A stretch of 64,000 nt of DNA from Ardenticatenaceae bacterium (GCA_020634235.1 JACKCB010000002.1:868001-932000); one strand, 5' to 3'; counted from the first letter of the stretch, positions 49,726-58,491 are shown. The notes: generated from the letters alone by a model not told the origin. Translations and numbers: made by a program.

Positions 49726-50919
49726 ATGGCCCAACATCAGGCATCACCCAAACAACCATTCTTACCCCGAACCGTCATCGTGCTGGGCCTGGTGTCCCTG
49801 CTCAACGACACCGCCAGCGAGATGATCACCCCCATCCTGCCCCTGTTTCTAACGGCCACCCTGGGGGCCAGCCCGGTAGCCGTGGGCCTGATCGAAGGCG
49901 TAGCCGAAGCCACCGCCAGCCTGCTAAAGCTCATCTCCGGCCGGTTGGCCGACCGGGGCTGGGGACACAAGCGGCTGGTGCTCAGCGGCTATGGCATCTC
50001 CAACATCGCCCGGCCCCTCATTGGCTTAGCTCTGAGCTGGCCGTGGGTGCTGCTGCTGCGCTTCTTCGACCGGGTAGGCAAGGGCATTCGCACCTCGCCG
50101 CGCGACGCTCTCATTGCCGGCGCAGCCGACCAACACATTCGCGGCCGGGCCTTTGGCTTTCACCGGGCCATGGACCATACCGGGGCGGTGGTGGGACCCC
50201 TGCTGGCTTTTGTCCTGTTGCAGCAGGGCGTGGCCCTGAAAAATGTCTTCTTGCTTTCTGTGGTACCGGGCACGCTGCTGATATTGCTGCTGTGGTGGGC
50301 ACTCCCCGGCCGGGAAAGCGATCCCCCTGCCCTGCCCACGCCCCCGCCCCTGCACTGGCGCGGGCTAGACCGGCACGTGCGGGCCATGGTGCTGTCGGCC
50401 GGCGCGCTGGCCTTTGCCACCGCGCCCGACGCCTTTCTCATCCTGTGGGCCAGCCGGCAGGGCGTGGCCACCGTGTGGGTACCACTATTGTGGGCGGCCA
50501 CCCACGCCGTGCGCGCCGTCATCGCCGGCGCGGGCGGCACCCTATCCGACCGGGTCGGGCGGCTGCCCATTGTGACCACCGGCTGGTTAGGGCGGATTGT
50601 GCTGCTGGTGCTGCTGGCCTGGGCCCCGGCCGGGGTCGGGCTGGCCTGGCTGCTCTTCCTCACCTACTCTGCCACCACCGCCTTCACCGAAGGGGCCGAG
50701 CGCGCCATCATCGGCGATTTTGCCCCGGCCGACCAGAAGGCCACCGCCTTTGGTCTGTATCACATGCTCATTGGTCTGCTCGCCCTGCCCGGCGCGCTGC
50801 TCTTCTCTGCCCTTTGGGAATGGGTCAGTGTCAGCAGCGCATTCATGGTCGCTGCCCTGCTCACCGGTGGCGCAGTCACCGCCCTACTCTGGCTTAGCAC
50901 ACGCGGCCAAAGAAGTTAA
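49726..50919 (+). CDS. MFS transporter
   Basis: Predicted 397 residues, 12 membrane helices. The region L-A-D-R-G-W-G-H-K-R-L-V is the inter-helix 2-3 MFS motif, and F-D-R-V-G-K-G-I-R-T-S-P-R-D-A-L-I occurs in a group of efflux permeases. The start is supported by a GGGAAGG stretch within a CCCGGCCGGG copy. Substrate unknown. It is divergent from the first MFS gene and its promoter is covered by the GTTAG operator. Confidence 0.9.
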   Translation: MAQHQASPKQPFLPRTVIVLGLVSLLNDTASEMITPILPLFLTATLGASPVAVGLIEGVAEATASLLKLISGRLADRGWGHKRLVLSGYGISNIARPLIGLALSWPWVLLLRFFDRVGKGIRTSPRDALIAGAADQHIRGRAFGFHRAMDHTGAVVGPLLAFVLLQQGVALKNVFLLSVVPGTLLILLLWWALPGRESDPPALPTPPPLHWRGLDRHVRAMVLSAGALAFATAPDAFLILWASRQGVATVWVPLLWAATHAVRAVIAGAGGTLSDRVGRLPIVTTGWLGRIVLLVLLAWAPAGVGLAWLLFLTYSATTAFTEGAERAIIGDFAPADQKATAFGLYHMLIGLLALPGALLFSALWEWVSVSSAFMVAALLTGGAVTALLWLSTRGQRS

Positions 50920-50975
50920 TCAGCCAGACAGCCTGTCAGCAAGAAGCGACCCCCACGGGATCCCCCAACCCGGCT

Positions 50976-51132
50976 CTACAAGCGGCCCAGGTAAAGATTG
51001 GTGATGTAAGCGAAATTGACGTAGCCCTCTTGCGCGTGGGCCTCAAATACCTGGCGCAGCGCACGCAGGGCAGCTTCGTGCTGCGGATGCCCGGGCAGTG
51101 GGGCGGTAGAGGTGGAGAGGAACCGTCGACAT
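50976..51132 (-). pseudogene. Frameshifted small ORF downstream of nrnA
   Basis: On the minus strand, AGGTGGTG precedes ATG 51132 and a frame that soon becomes implausible (A-A-R-S-C-P-A-C). A different frame in the same span, one base off, encodes a convincing C terminus, H-P-Q-H-E-A-A-L-R-A-L-R-Q-V-F-E, then Y-V-N-F-A-Y-I-T-N-L-Y-L-G-R-L-stop at 50976. Removing one base near 51080-51100 would join start and end into a 51-residue protein. It may be a decayed gene, a sequencing error or frameshifting. Confidence 0.4.
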
Positions 51133-51139
51133 CACCACC

Positions 51140-52120
51140 TCATGAGAGCTGAGACTGACTGCGAATCGTTTCCTTGGCCATGGCCACCACCATTTCTTGC
51201 ACTTTGCTCAGCGGTCCCTCCAGCGTGCAGCCGGCAGCCAGCGGGTGACCGCCGCCACCCAGATTCAAGGCCAGTTCCGAGACGCTGTAAGGCGGGCGGC
51301 AGCGAAAGCTCACATACACCTTGCCGTCATCATACGCCATCAGCACCGCGCCAATGGCCGCCTGGTACACGTCGGCCAGCATATTCACCAGCCCGGCGCT
51401 GCCGATACCCTCAAAGCCGGTCGCCTTGCGCTCCTCATTGCTAATAACCGACCAGAGCAGGCCATCCTCAAAGCGCATGTTGTTCAGACCCATCTGCCAC
51501 AAGCGCAAAGTTGATAGCGGCTTCAGCGTCAGGGCCTCAGACATCACCAGCGTCAGGTCGGCCCCGGCGCGCATCAGGTCACCGGCCGCTTCAAAGGTGC
51601 GCGGCGTTACCCCCACGGTGCGGAAGCCCAACGTATCGGTGACAATGCCGGTGAGCAGGCTTAGGGCCAGGGGGGGAGTCAGGGTAACTCCCAAAGCCGG
51701 CAGCCAGTAATAGAGCACCTCGGTCGCCGAGTTCGCTTTAGGGTCCACCACGTTCACATCCCCAAACATGGTGTTGGTCACGTGGTGGTCCAGGTTGATG
51801 ATTGGCGGCTTTGGGTCAGGCAGATCGGCAAACACACAGCCCATGCGCTGCATATCGCCGCAATCCACGGCGATGACCAGGTCATAGGCGTTGTGGGTCA
51901 GCACGGTCTGTAATCTGTCCACCAGCGTCAGAAAGCTAAAGCGGTTGGGCGCCTGGTCATCACAGGCCAGCGTAAACTGCTTATTTAGCTGCTCCAGGCC
52001 CAGTCCCACGGCGGTCAGAGCGCCGATGGCATCGCCATCCGGGGCGATGTGCGTGATGACCAGGATGCGGCTGGCTTTGGCCAACAGCGCTTTGCTGGCT
52101 TCTATCTCATACGCAAACAC
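51140..52120 (-). CDS. nrnA: DHH/DHHA1 phosphoesterase, NanoRNase/pAp-phosphatase type
   Basis: Predicted 326 residues; GTG start at 52120 shares one base with the rbfA stop and follows AGGAAG. NrnA-type enzymes degrade 2-5-nt RNAs and dephosphorylate pAp. DHH-family motifs: H-I-A-P-D-G-D-A-I-G near residue 23, V-D-C-G-D, D-H-H, and the DHHA1 substrate-binding G-G-G-G-H-P-L-A-A-G near the C terminus. Its place after rbfA in the nusA-infB operon is common in bacteria. Confidence 0.95.
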   Translation of the reverse strand: MFAYEIEASKALLAKASRILVITHIAPDGDAIGALTAVGLGLEQLNKQFTLACDDQAPNRFSFLTLVDRLQTVLTHNAYDLVIAVDCGDMQRMGCVFADLPDPKPPIINLDHHVTNTMFGDVNVVDPKANSATEVLYYWLPALGVTLTPPLALSLLTGIVTDTLGFRTVGVTPRTFEAAGDLMRAGADLTLVMSEALTLKPLSTLRLWQMGLNNMRFEDGLLWSVISNEERKATGFEGIGSAGLVNMLADVYQAAIGAVLMAYDDGKVYVSFRCRPPYSVSELALNLGGGGHPLAAGCTLEGPLSKVQEMVVAMAKETIRSQSQLS

Positions 52121-52515
52121 TAGTCTTCCTCAGCAGCCGTGGGTGGAGCGGTGGGTTCGTCGGGCAACCCGGCCGGGATATCCAGGCCATCTAGCAGTCG
52201 GTTGATATGCTCCGCGCGCGCCAGCATCGGATCCCAGTGGAAGCGCAGGTGCGGCGTGGTACGCATGCGCAGCGTGTCCGCCAGTTCGCGCCGCAAAAAG
52301 CCCGTGGCACTCTCCAGCGCCGCCATCACGTCCGCCTGCCGCTCATCTTCGCCCAAAGCATGCACATACACATCCGCATACTGCAATTCCCGGTCAATCG
52401 TCACTTCAGTAACCGTCAACCCTTGCAGGCGAGGGTCACGCATCTCGCGCAGAAAAAGCTCGCTTAGAAGCGTACGGATCTGTTCAGCAACGCGTCCCTG
52501 TCTTACCTTGCTCAT
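52120..52515 (-). CDS. rbfA: 30S ribosome-binding factor A
   Basis: Predicted 131 residues. RbfA is a KH-fold cold-shock factor needed for late 16S rRNA processing. The N terminus R-V-A-E-Q-I-R-T-L-L-S-E-L-F and D-P-R-L-Q-G-L-T-V-T-E-V, the central A-D-V-Y-V-H-A-L-G and the L-R-x-R-T-T-P-x-L-R-F stretch are typical. An acidic/Pro tail of ~20 residues includes a repeat-encoded P-A-G. It starts 3 bp after infB. Confidence 0.96.
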   Translation of the reverse strand: MSKVRQGRVAEQIRTLLSELFLREMRDPRLQGLTVTEVTIDRELQYADVYVHALGEDERQADVMAALESATGFLRRELADTLRMRTTPHLRFHWDPMLARAEHINRLLDGLDIPAGLPDEPTAPPTAAEED

Positions 52516-52518
52516 CTT

Positions 52519-54300
52519 TTACTGCTCCGTCTGACTCATGACAAAGAACTCAAGCAGATCCCCTTGCTGGACGTCATTCCACTTGTCGATACTCACGCCG
52601 AACTCAAACCCGGTGCGCACTTCACGCACATTGTCTTGCAGGTGGCGCAAACTGCTAACCGAACCGACATGAATCAGGTTCGCCTGGCGAATCACGCGCA
52701 CTTTGGCATTACGCCGGGCCACGCCCGTGCGCATGTAGCAGCCAGCAATGACGCCCACACTGCGGATATTAAAGATCTGGCGCACTTCGGCGCGACCAAT
52801 AACCACTTCTTCGTAAACCGGACCCAGCAGCCCCTTCAGCGCTTTCTCCACATCTTCCAGCAACTTGTAGATGATGTCGTACACCTGGATTTGGACGCCC
52901 TCGTTGCTGGCGGTGACCCGCGCGGCCGGGTCGGCATCCACGCTGAAGCCCAGCACCACAGCGTCGGAAGCAGAGGCCAGCATAATGTCGCTCTCCGTGA
53001 TGTTGCCGGTTGCGGCACGCAGGATTTCCACTTCAACTTCTTCAGTACTCAACTTATTCAGCGAGTTGACAAGTGGCTCCAACGACCCCTGCACGTCCGC
53101 CTTCACCACCAGATTCAAGGTCTTGGTCTCGCCCTCTTGCAGGCGGGCAAAAAACTCATCCAGGCTAACGCCATGGCGATCCGGTTCCACCGCTTTCTCT
53201 GTCAGCAGATCGGCGACGATCTTACGCGCTGCCCGTTCGCTCTCCACAATCCTGAACTGATCCCCAGCCATGGGGATACCATTCAAACCAGACACAGACA
53301 CCGGCACCGAGGGTTTGGCCGATTTCAGCGGGGCACCGGTAAAGTCGAACATGGCCTTAATGCGGCCATAGAATTCACCAATGAGCAGCGTATCGCCCAG
53401 TTCCAGCGTACCATTTTGGACCAGTAGGGTCACCATTGGTCCCCGGCCGCGTTCCTTGCGCGCTTCCAAAACCGTGCCGGTGGCCGGGGCATCTGGGTTA
53501 GCCTGCGGGTTCAGGTCCTCGGCAATCAGGACAATGGCCTCAAGCAGGTCATCAATCCCCAGTTTTTGCCGGGCGGAAACAGGGATAACCATCGTGTCAC
53601 CATCCCATTCGTCCGGCACCAGCCCAATCTCAGCCAACTGCTGCTTCACCCGCTCCGGGTTGGCATTCGGCAAGTCGATTTTGTTCATAGCCACGATGAT
53701 GGGCACATGTGCCGCGCGCGCGTGATCGGCCGCTTCCCGCGTTTGGGGCATCACGCCGTCATCGGCGGCCACCACCAGGACAGCGATGTCGGTCGCCTGG
53801 GCGCCACGGGCACGCATGGCGGTGAACGCTTCGTGGCCAGGTGTATCCAGGAAGGTGATGGGCGTGTTGTTGTGGACAACCTGATAAGCGCCGATGTGCT
53901 GGGTAATGCCGCCGGCCTCGCCCGCCTGCACGTTGGTGTGGCGAATCACGTCCAGCAAGGAGGTTTTGCCATGATCGACGTGGCCGAGCATGGTGATGAC
54001 AGCCGGCCGGGGCTCAAGGTTCTCCTGCCGTTCTTCGGCAATAATGCGCCGCCAGACAGGTTGTTCGGCGATATCTTCCGGTTCCGGCTCTTCCGGGGCT
54101 TCTGTCTTAACCGTGAAGCCAAATTCCTCAGCCACAATCGACGCCGTATCAAAGTCGATTTGCTGATTGATGTTGGCCATGATGCCGTTGGTCATCAACA
54201 CCTTAATGACATTGATGGGGCTAACATTCATCATGGTCGCTAGCTCGCGAACGGTAACGAAATCTTGGATGGGAATTAGATTGATATTTTCGGCGGTCAT
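52519..54300 (-). CDS. infB: Translation initiation factor IF-2 (short form)
   Basis: Predicted 593 residues, lacking the long variable N-terminal region of E. coli IF2. IF2 brings fMet-tRNA to the 30S subunit and promotes subunit joining with GTP. An IF2_N-like motif is near residue 15-70; the G domain has G-H-V-D-H-G-K-T, D-T-P-G-H and N-K-I-D, and domains II-IV follow. Preceded by a hairpin that may attenuate or terminate transcription after the rnpM gene. Confidence 0.97.
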   Translation of the reverse strand: MTAENINLIPIQDFVTVRELATMMNVSPINVIKVLMTNGIMANINQQIDFDTASIVAEEFGFTVKTEAPEEPEPEDIAEQPVWRRIIAEERQENLEPRPAVITMLGHVDHGKTSLLDVIRHTNVQAGEAGGITQHIGAYQVVHNNTPITFLDTPGHEAFTAMRARGAQATDIAVLVVAADDGVMPQTREAADHARAAHVPIIVAMNKIDLPNANPERVKQQLAEIGLVPDEWDGDTMVIPVSARQKLGIDDLLEAIVLIAEDLNPQANPDAPATGTVLEARKERGRGPMVTLLVQNGTLELGDTLLIGEFYGRIKAMFDFTGAPLKSAKPSVPVSVSGLNGIPMAGDQFRIVESERAARKIVADLLTEKAVEPDRHGVSLDEFFARLQEGETKTLNLVVKADVQGSLEPLVNSLNKLSTEEVEVEILRAATGNITESDIMLASASDAVVLGFSVDADPAARVTASNEGVQIQVYDIIYKLLEDVEKALKGLLGPVYEEVVIGRAEVRQIFNIRSVGVIAGCYMRTGVARRNAKVRVIRQANLIHVGSVSSLRHLQDNVREVRTGFEFGVSIDKWNDVQQGDLLEFFVMSQTEQ

Positions 54301-54400
54301 GCTGCACTCTTCCTACAAATTCGGGCCACTATAGTCCCTTACTCGTTCTAAACAGGCCATTTGTCCTGAACTCATTTACTGGTTTTACCCGGATACGAAA

Positions 54401-54431
54401 ACGGAGAGAACAATGACCCTGTTTTCTCCGT
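54401..54431 (-). terminator. Hairpin between rnpM and infB
   Basis: An 11-bp stem with one G-U pair (54401-54411/54421-54431) and a 9-nt loop; on the minus strand it is followed by TTTCGTATCC. T-tract is short, so a partial terminator or attenuator before infB is more likely than a full stop. The 262-bp gap 54301-54562 holds no gene. Confidence 0.5.
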
Positions 54432-54562
54432 GCTCGTGAAGGTATTTCTACTGCTGGCTTGAAGCAAGCGGTGCTAACGATGGTTGTTTATTCAATCATT
54501 GTTCTGGCCGCACTCAAGCAAATTTAAGATGACCATTTGAGCAAATATACTTTTTGAAGGTT

Positions 54563-54862
54563 CTATGCCACTTTGGGCGTGCTGACCGGCGGCTGATGGG
54601 CTGCCAGGGCAGCTTTTTCTTCGGCGGTCACTTTTGTTTTTAGCGCCTGGTCCAGCAGATTGCTGTGCAGCGCTTTGTCCCAACAAGCGGGCTGATCGCA
54701 CAGGTAAGCACCCCGGCCGGGACGCTTACCTGTCAGGTCAATCACCACACCGGCGTCAGCCGTGCGCACAATACGCACCAACTGGCGCTTACTATCTTTC
54801 TCGCGGCAAGCCACACAGGTACGCTGTGGAACGTGCTTGCGGCGCGGCGCTTTGCCCTTCAA
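54563..54862 (-). CDS. rnpM: YlxR/RNPM family RNA-binding protein
   Basis: Predicted 99 residues. The family signature P-Q-R-T-C-V-A-C-R-E-K-D-S-K-R-Q-L-V-R-I-V-R and the central G-R-G-A-Y-L-C are intact. Members (YlxR, recently linked to RNase P modulation) sit between nusA and infB in many bacteria, as here. The 69-bp gap after nusA and the 262-bp gap before infB set it somewhat apart. Confidence 0.93.
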   Translation of the reverse strand: MKGKAPRRKHVPQRTCVACREKDSKRQLVRIVRTADAGVVIDLTGKRPGRGAYLCDQPACWDKALHSNLLDQALKTKVTAEEKAALAAHQPPVSTPKVA

Positions 54863-54931
54863 CGACCACGCCCTCGCAGAGCCGGCCAGGCCAACTGGCC
54901 AGCAACAGCCTGGGGCACTGTCTGGCCCGCG

Positions 54932-56935
54932 CTAGAAGTCTGGGTCCAGGTCATCGATCTGTTCCCATTCGGGCCGGCGCCGGCTGCCTTTGCGCTTGCG
55001 TTTCACCACTACCCGGCCATGGTCCTCATCGAAGACCAACTGCTTGCCTTTGTGTGAACGTCCGGCCGCTTCATCCCGGTCAACCTCTTCTTCCACCGAA
55101 CCGGTGCGCGCCACAACAACCACCTTCTTTTCCGGCTTCGGCTTGATCTCCGGTTGGGTGGGCACCAGTGGCGTCGACAGGTCGTCGATGGGGACTTCCA
55201 GGCCTGGCAGCAGCATCTCTTCTGCGGGCAGTTCCTCAGCTTCAGGCTGCGCTTCTTCCACTGGCTGTTCTTCGGCCGGTGCCGGTTCTTCGGCGGCAAT
55301 GATTTCCTCAGCCTCTTCAACCAGTTCTGCCGCAGCCGCTTCCTCGGCTTCGGGGATGGCCAACTCCACAACGGCGGCCTCTGCTGCAACCTCCACCTCC
55401 TCGGCTTCGGCCACTGTCCCGGCCGGGGGCGCAACCGCCAACTGCTGCTGCAGCTCCGCCATCGCTTCTTTGATCACTTCCAGCGCCTTATCACCAACAC
55501 CATCAATGGCCAACAAGGACGCATCCCCGATTTCCAGGTGGTACATCACATCGCCCACCGAAACAATCTCATGTTCCAGCAGCAGATTGTGCAGGCGCAG
55601 CGGCAGGTCCAGCTCTTCCAGTTCCAGGTCCCAGGCCTGCTTGGGCACCCGCTTGCGCGCGGCCACGCGCTCTTTGCGCAGCTGCTCGTGCGACACAGCT
55701 CGTTCGGCAATAATACGGCCTTCGACACCGGCCACAAAACGGTCCAGCACCATGTAATCTTCCGCCGTAATTGGCCGGCTGGCCTCTTTCTTGGCCAGCA
55801 CGTGCTGCACCTTTTCAACCAACTCCTTGTCCCGGGCAACACGCTTGTCCGCAGCCGGGTCATTCAGGCGGGCCAACGAATCAGTAGCGGCCTCGGTCAG
55901 GCTCTTGATGTCAATGCGCCAGCCAGTGAGCTTGGCCGCCAGGCGGGCATTTTGCCCTTCCCGGCCAATGGCCAGCGACAACTGATCATCGGGCACAATG
56001 ACCACAGCCGTCTTCCCTTCGTCCGGATGGTCTTCCAAATAAACCTGTGAGACGCGTGCCGGGCTTAGTGCCTTAGAAATGAAGGTGCGCTGGTCCGGAT
56101 CCCATTCGATGACGTCGATCTTCTCATCGTTTAGCTCGCGCACAATGCTTTGAATGCGCACGCCGCGCATGCCCACACATGCACCAACGGGGTCTACGCC
56201 GGGCTGCAGGGCGACCACGGCCACTTTGGAGCGCGCGCCGGCTTCACGGGCAATGCTCTTGATGTCCACCTGGCCATTGTAAATTTCTGGCACTTCCAGC
56301 TCCAGCAGGCGGCGCAGCAGGTTGCGATGATTGCGGCTGACCAGGATTTGGGGACCACGGTTGGTACGCCTTACTTCAAGCATGTAAACGCGGATTTTGT
56401 CGTGGGCGCGGTAGCGCTCACCTGGCACCTGCTGGCTTTTGGGCAGAATCGCTTCCGTGCGGCCCAACCCAATGGTGATGTGTTGGCCACCAATGCTCTG
56501 TACCGTACCGTTGACGATTTCGCCTTCCCGGCCGGAGAAATCCTCAAACAGTTGTTCCCGTTCCGCTTCGCGAACCCGCTGCAAAATCACCTGTTTGGCC
56601 GTCTGGGCAGCAATACGGCCAAAATTCCGCGGGGTGCTTTCAACCATGACCATCTCGCCCAATTCGGCATCTGGGAAGCCCCGGCGCCGTGCATCAGACA
56701 GCAGCACCTCGGTCCGGTCATCGAAGATGGAATCAACGACTTCCTTTTCGGCGTAAATGGTTGGCTCTCCGGTACGCTGATCAATTTCCACGCGAATCTG
56801 CTGTGTATTGCTTACATTCATGTTACGCCGGTAAGCAGACACGAGCGCGGTCTTTAGCGCGTCGATGACAACTTCTTTGGGCAGACCACGCTGTTCACAT
56901 ATTTCGTTAAACGCCAACATGAATTCGCTTTTCAT
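54932..56935 (-). CDS. nusA: Transcription termination/antitermination factor NusA with acidic C-terminal extension
   Basis: Predicted 667 residues, longer than the usual ~370-500. The NusA N-domain (1-130), S1 domain and two KH domains (S-K-V-A-V, G-V-R-I-Q-S-I-V, S-L-A-I-G-R-E-G-Q-N-A-R-L-A) are all present. After about 480, helix-hairpin-helix-like G-V-G-D-K-A-L-E-V is followed by a ~130-residue Glu/Ala-rich acidic stretch and a basic tail. NusA binds RNA polymerase and affects pausing and termination. No rimP gene lies upstream, unlike the common rimP-nusA order. An intrinsic terminator stands between its promoter and its start. Confidence 0.96.
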   Translation of the reverse strand: MKSEFMLAFNEICEQRGLPKEVVIDALKTALVSAYRRNMNVSNTQQIRVEIDQRTGEPTIYAEKEVVDSIFDDRTEVLLSDARRRGFPDAELGEMVMVESTPRNFGRIAAQTAKQVILQRVREAEREQLFEDFSGREGEIVNGTVQSIGGQHITIGLGRTEAILPKSQQVPGERYRAHDKIRVYMLEVRRTNRGPQILVSRNHRNLLRRLLELEVPEIYNGQVDIKSIAREAGARSKVAVVALQPGVDPVGACVGMRGVRIQSIVRELNDEKIDVIEWDPDQRTFISKALSPARVSQVYLEDHPDEGKTAVVIVPDDQLSLAIGREGQNARLAAKLTGWRIDIKSLTEAATDSLARLNDPAADKRVARDKELVEKVQHVLAKKEASRPITAEDYMVLDRFVAGVEGRIIAERAVSHEQLRKERVAARKRVPKQAWDLELEELDLPLRLHNLLLEHEIVSVGDVMYHLEIGDASLLAIDGVGDKALEVIKEAMAELQQQLAVAPPAGTVAEAEEVEVAAEAAVVELAIPEAEEAAAAELVEEAEEIIAAEEPAPAEEQPVEEAQPEAEELPAEEMLLPGLEVPIDDLSTPLVPTQPEIKPKPEKKVVVVARTGSVEEEVDRDEAAGRSHKGKQLVFDEDHGRVVVKRKRKGSRRRPEWEQIDDLDPDF

Positions 56936-57003
56936 TCGCTATAAATCCTACGTCCTTAATACAATTGTCTGTAGACTGTTGTCTATGCGGGGGCCAATAA
57001 AAC

Positions 57004-57030
57004 AAAAAAGTGGGTGTCGCCCACTTTTTT
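57004..57030 (-). terminator. Intrinsic terminator in the nusA leader
   Basis: Perfect 11-bp stem AAAAAAGTGGG/CCCACTTTTTT (57004-57014/57020-57030) with a 5-nt loop; bidirectional because each arm ends in six A/T. On the minus strand it lies after the predicted nusA promoter, 69 bp before the start codon. Confidence 0.85.
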
Positions 57031-57062
57031 CTCCGCCAGATATCGTAAAAGCCTCGAATCAC

Positions 57063-57091
57063 ATTATAGCATGGCACCGCGCGCGCGGCAA
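57063..57091 (-). promoter_or_regulatory. Promoter of the nusA operon
   Basis: On the minus strand -35 TTGCCG (57091-57086), 17-bp spacer, then extended TGC and a perfect -10 TATAAT (57068-57063). Predicted start near 57056, about 26 bp before the terminator hairpin. Confidence 0.75.
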
Positions 57092-57179
57092 AAACTGGGG
57101 GTGAATAATTGGTGAGAGAATGCCCCCGGCCGGGCAGCCACCCACTATCCAATCCATTGTTGGGGAAGGGAATCAGGAA

Positions 57180-58118
57180 TTAGAACAGGTTGGCCAGCAG
57201 CAGCACAATAACGATGATCAGGCAGATGGTGACGATGACAATAGACACCAGCAGCGCCACCTGCAGGCCGGTGCGCCCGGCCGGGGCAGGACGGGCTGGG
57301 GGGGCGGGCTGCAAACGGGCCGCAGCAGCGGGTACTGGCGGGGTTTCCTGGCCGTGGGCGGCGGCCCTGGCCGTCTGAACGGTTGGTGTTACCGGAACCG
57401 GCACCACAGGCTGTGTCACCGCTTCAGCCACTGGCTCCGGTTCTATCACCTCTGTCCCGGCCGGGGGTTCCCTCTGGGGTTCCAGCGGCAAGAAGTGGGA
57501 CAACACCTCCGGGGTCAGCTCCACATCATCGCTGCTTTCCATGGCCTCCGCCAGGAAAGCCAGCATATCATCGGGCAGGTCCCCCACGGGGGCCAGCAAA
57601 TCCATCGCTTCGTCAGTCGAGTCAGGCGTTTCGCTCCCGGCCGGGGTATCCACCGCTGCCTCTTCCGCCAACAGGCCCAGTTCCGCCTGAATCTCTGGAG
57701 GGGCCAACATTTTCACCCAGTGCGGCAGCTCCGTGCGCACCAAAGCAGCCGCATCGGCCCGCTTCTTCACATCTTCCAGAATCGGCGCCATCTTGGTCCG
57801 GCCGGGAGTCAGGCCAGGCAAAACCTCCAAATCACGCGCCAGCAAATAATAACGCGCCAGGTGTGGGTCAAATACCAAATGTCCGCCCGCCCGCACCGAA
57901 TTTCTCTCCTTCAGGAGAACCTCTTCAGCAACCCGTGGCGACAGGCGGCAGTGCAAGTGATGCCCGGCTTCCACCAGATCAAAATGGGTATATGGCACCT
58001 CTTCTGAGGGCATCGCAAGGTTCTGGACCTCGCCAACCACAAAAACCAGGCCCAACGGCAACTCTGTGGGTACCTGCAAAACCATTCTACTGTTTAGGCG
58101 ACTGACTGAAATATCCAC
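57180..58118 (-). CDS. Hypothetical protein with C-terminal membrane anchor
   Basis: Predicted 312 residues; GTG start preceded by AGGTAGAGTGG. The N-terminal ~110 residues form a mixed alpha/beta domain with no recognised family. A long acidic/Pro-rich linker (~150-265) ends in one membrane helix (~285-308), giving a tail-anchored topology with no signal peptide. Five CCCGGCCGGG-derived tripeptides (mostly P-A-G) lie in or near the linker. No enzyme motifs. Confidence 0.6.
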   Translation of the reverse strand: MDISVSRLNSRMVLQVPTELPLGLVFVVGEVQNLAMPSEEVPYTHFDLVEAGHHLHCRLSPRVAEEVLLKERNSVRAGGHLVFDPHLARYYLLARDLEVLPGLTPGRTKMAPILEDVKKRADAAALVRTELPHWVKMLAPPEIQAELGLLAEEAAVDTPAGSETPDSTDEAMDLLAPVGDLPDDMLAFLAEAMESSDDVELTPEVLSHFLPLEPQREPPAGTEVIEPEPVAEAVTQPVVPVPVTPTVQTARAAAHGQETPPVPAAAARLQPAPPARPAPAGRTGLQVALLVSIVIVTICLIIVIVLLLANLF

Positions 58119-58418
58119 GGTCCACTCTACCTGGCGCTGCGGGCACTTAACCTATAAGAAAACCATTCCAGCGAACAAATCACTTGCACTCTCGTCGGCA
58201 ATCCTCTAAACTTAATTTTGTTCACCTTACCGATTCTGTCAAGTAACAGCGCCGCCCAAACTGCCCCAGCCACCCCTGTGCCGCAGAAAAATGGCCCTGA
58301 CATAGTTGACGAACGAGGCGGAATTGCTATACTTGGGGGTCTGGGTCAAGCAAAAGCGAACACGCTGTCCGCTGACCAGTATAAGCAGTTACATTAATAA
58401 ACCGAAGACAAACAGATT
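58119..58418 (+). promoter_or_regulatory. Promoter region of the tRNA-tuf cluster
   Basis: TTGACG (58306-58311), a 16-bp spacer with extended TGC (58325-58327) and TATACT (58328-58333) form a strong promoter 86 bp before the first tRNA. The rest of the 300-bp gap shows no gene and no CCCGGCCGGG copy. Confidence 0.8.
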
Positions 58419-58491
58419 GCCGACGTAGCTCAATTGGCAGAGCAATGCTCTTGTAAAGCATAGGTTATGGGTTCAAGTCCCATCGTCGGCT
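58419..58491 (+). tRNA. tRNA-Thr (anticodon TGT)
   Basis: Acceptor GCCGACG (58419-58425) pairs with CGTCGGC (58484-58490). The loop CTTGTAA gives TGT at 58452-58454. T-loop GGTTCAAGTCC. First of a Thr-Tyr-Thr-tuf series reminiscent of the E. coli thrU-tyrU-glyT-thrT-tufB operon without the Gly tRNA. Confidence 0.97.

Larger units (their letters stand above)
132..57645. repeat. Dispersed CCCGGCCGGG palindrome (HIP1-like), ~100 copies
   Basis: Reading line by line I count about 104 exact copies of the self-complementary 10-mer CCCGGCCGGG; examples are 342-351, 1818-1827, 3982-3991, 6938-6947, 19161-19170, 27461-27470, 27504-27513, 27518-27527 and 57636-57645. Many are extended by C/G to 12 bp. 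Copies lie in coding DNA of both strands and in intergenic DNA. In genes the commonest reading gives Pro-Ala-Gly, the others Arg-Pro-Gly and Pro-Gly-Arg. No copy lies in glgP or from 57646 to the window end. The comparison with cyanobacterial HIP1 is by analogy of behaviour, not sequence. The count is manual and may be off by a few. Confidence 0.93.
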
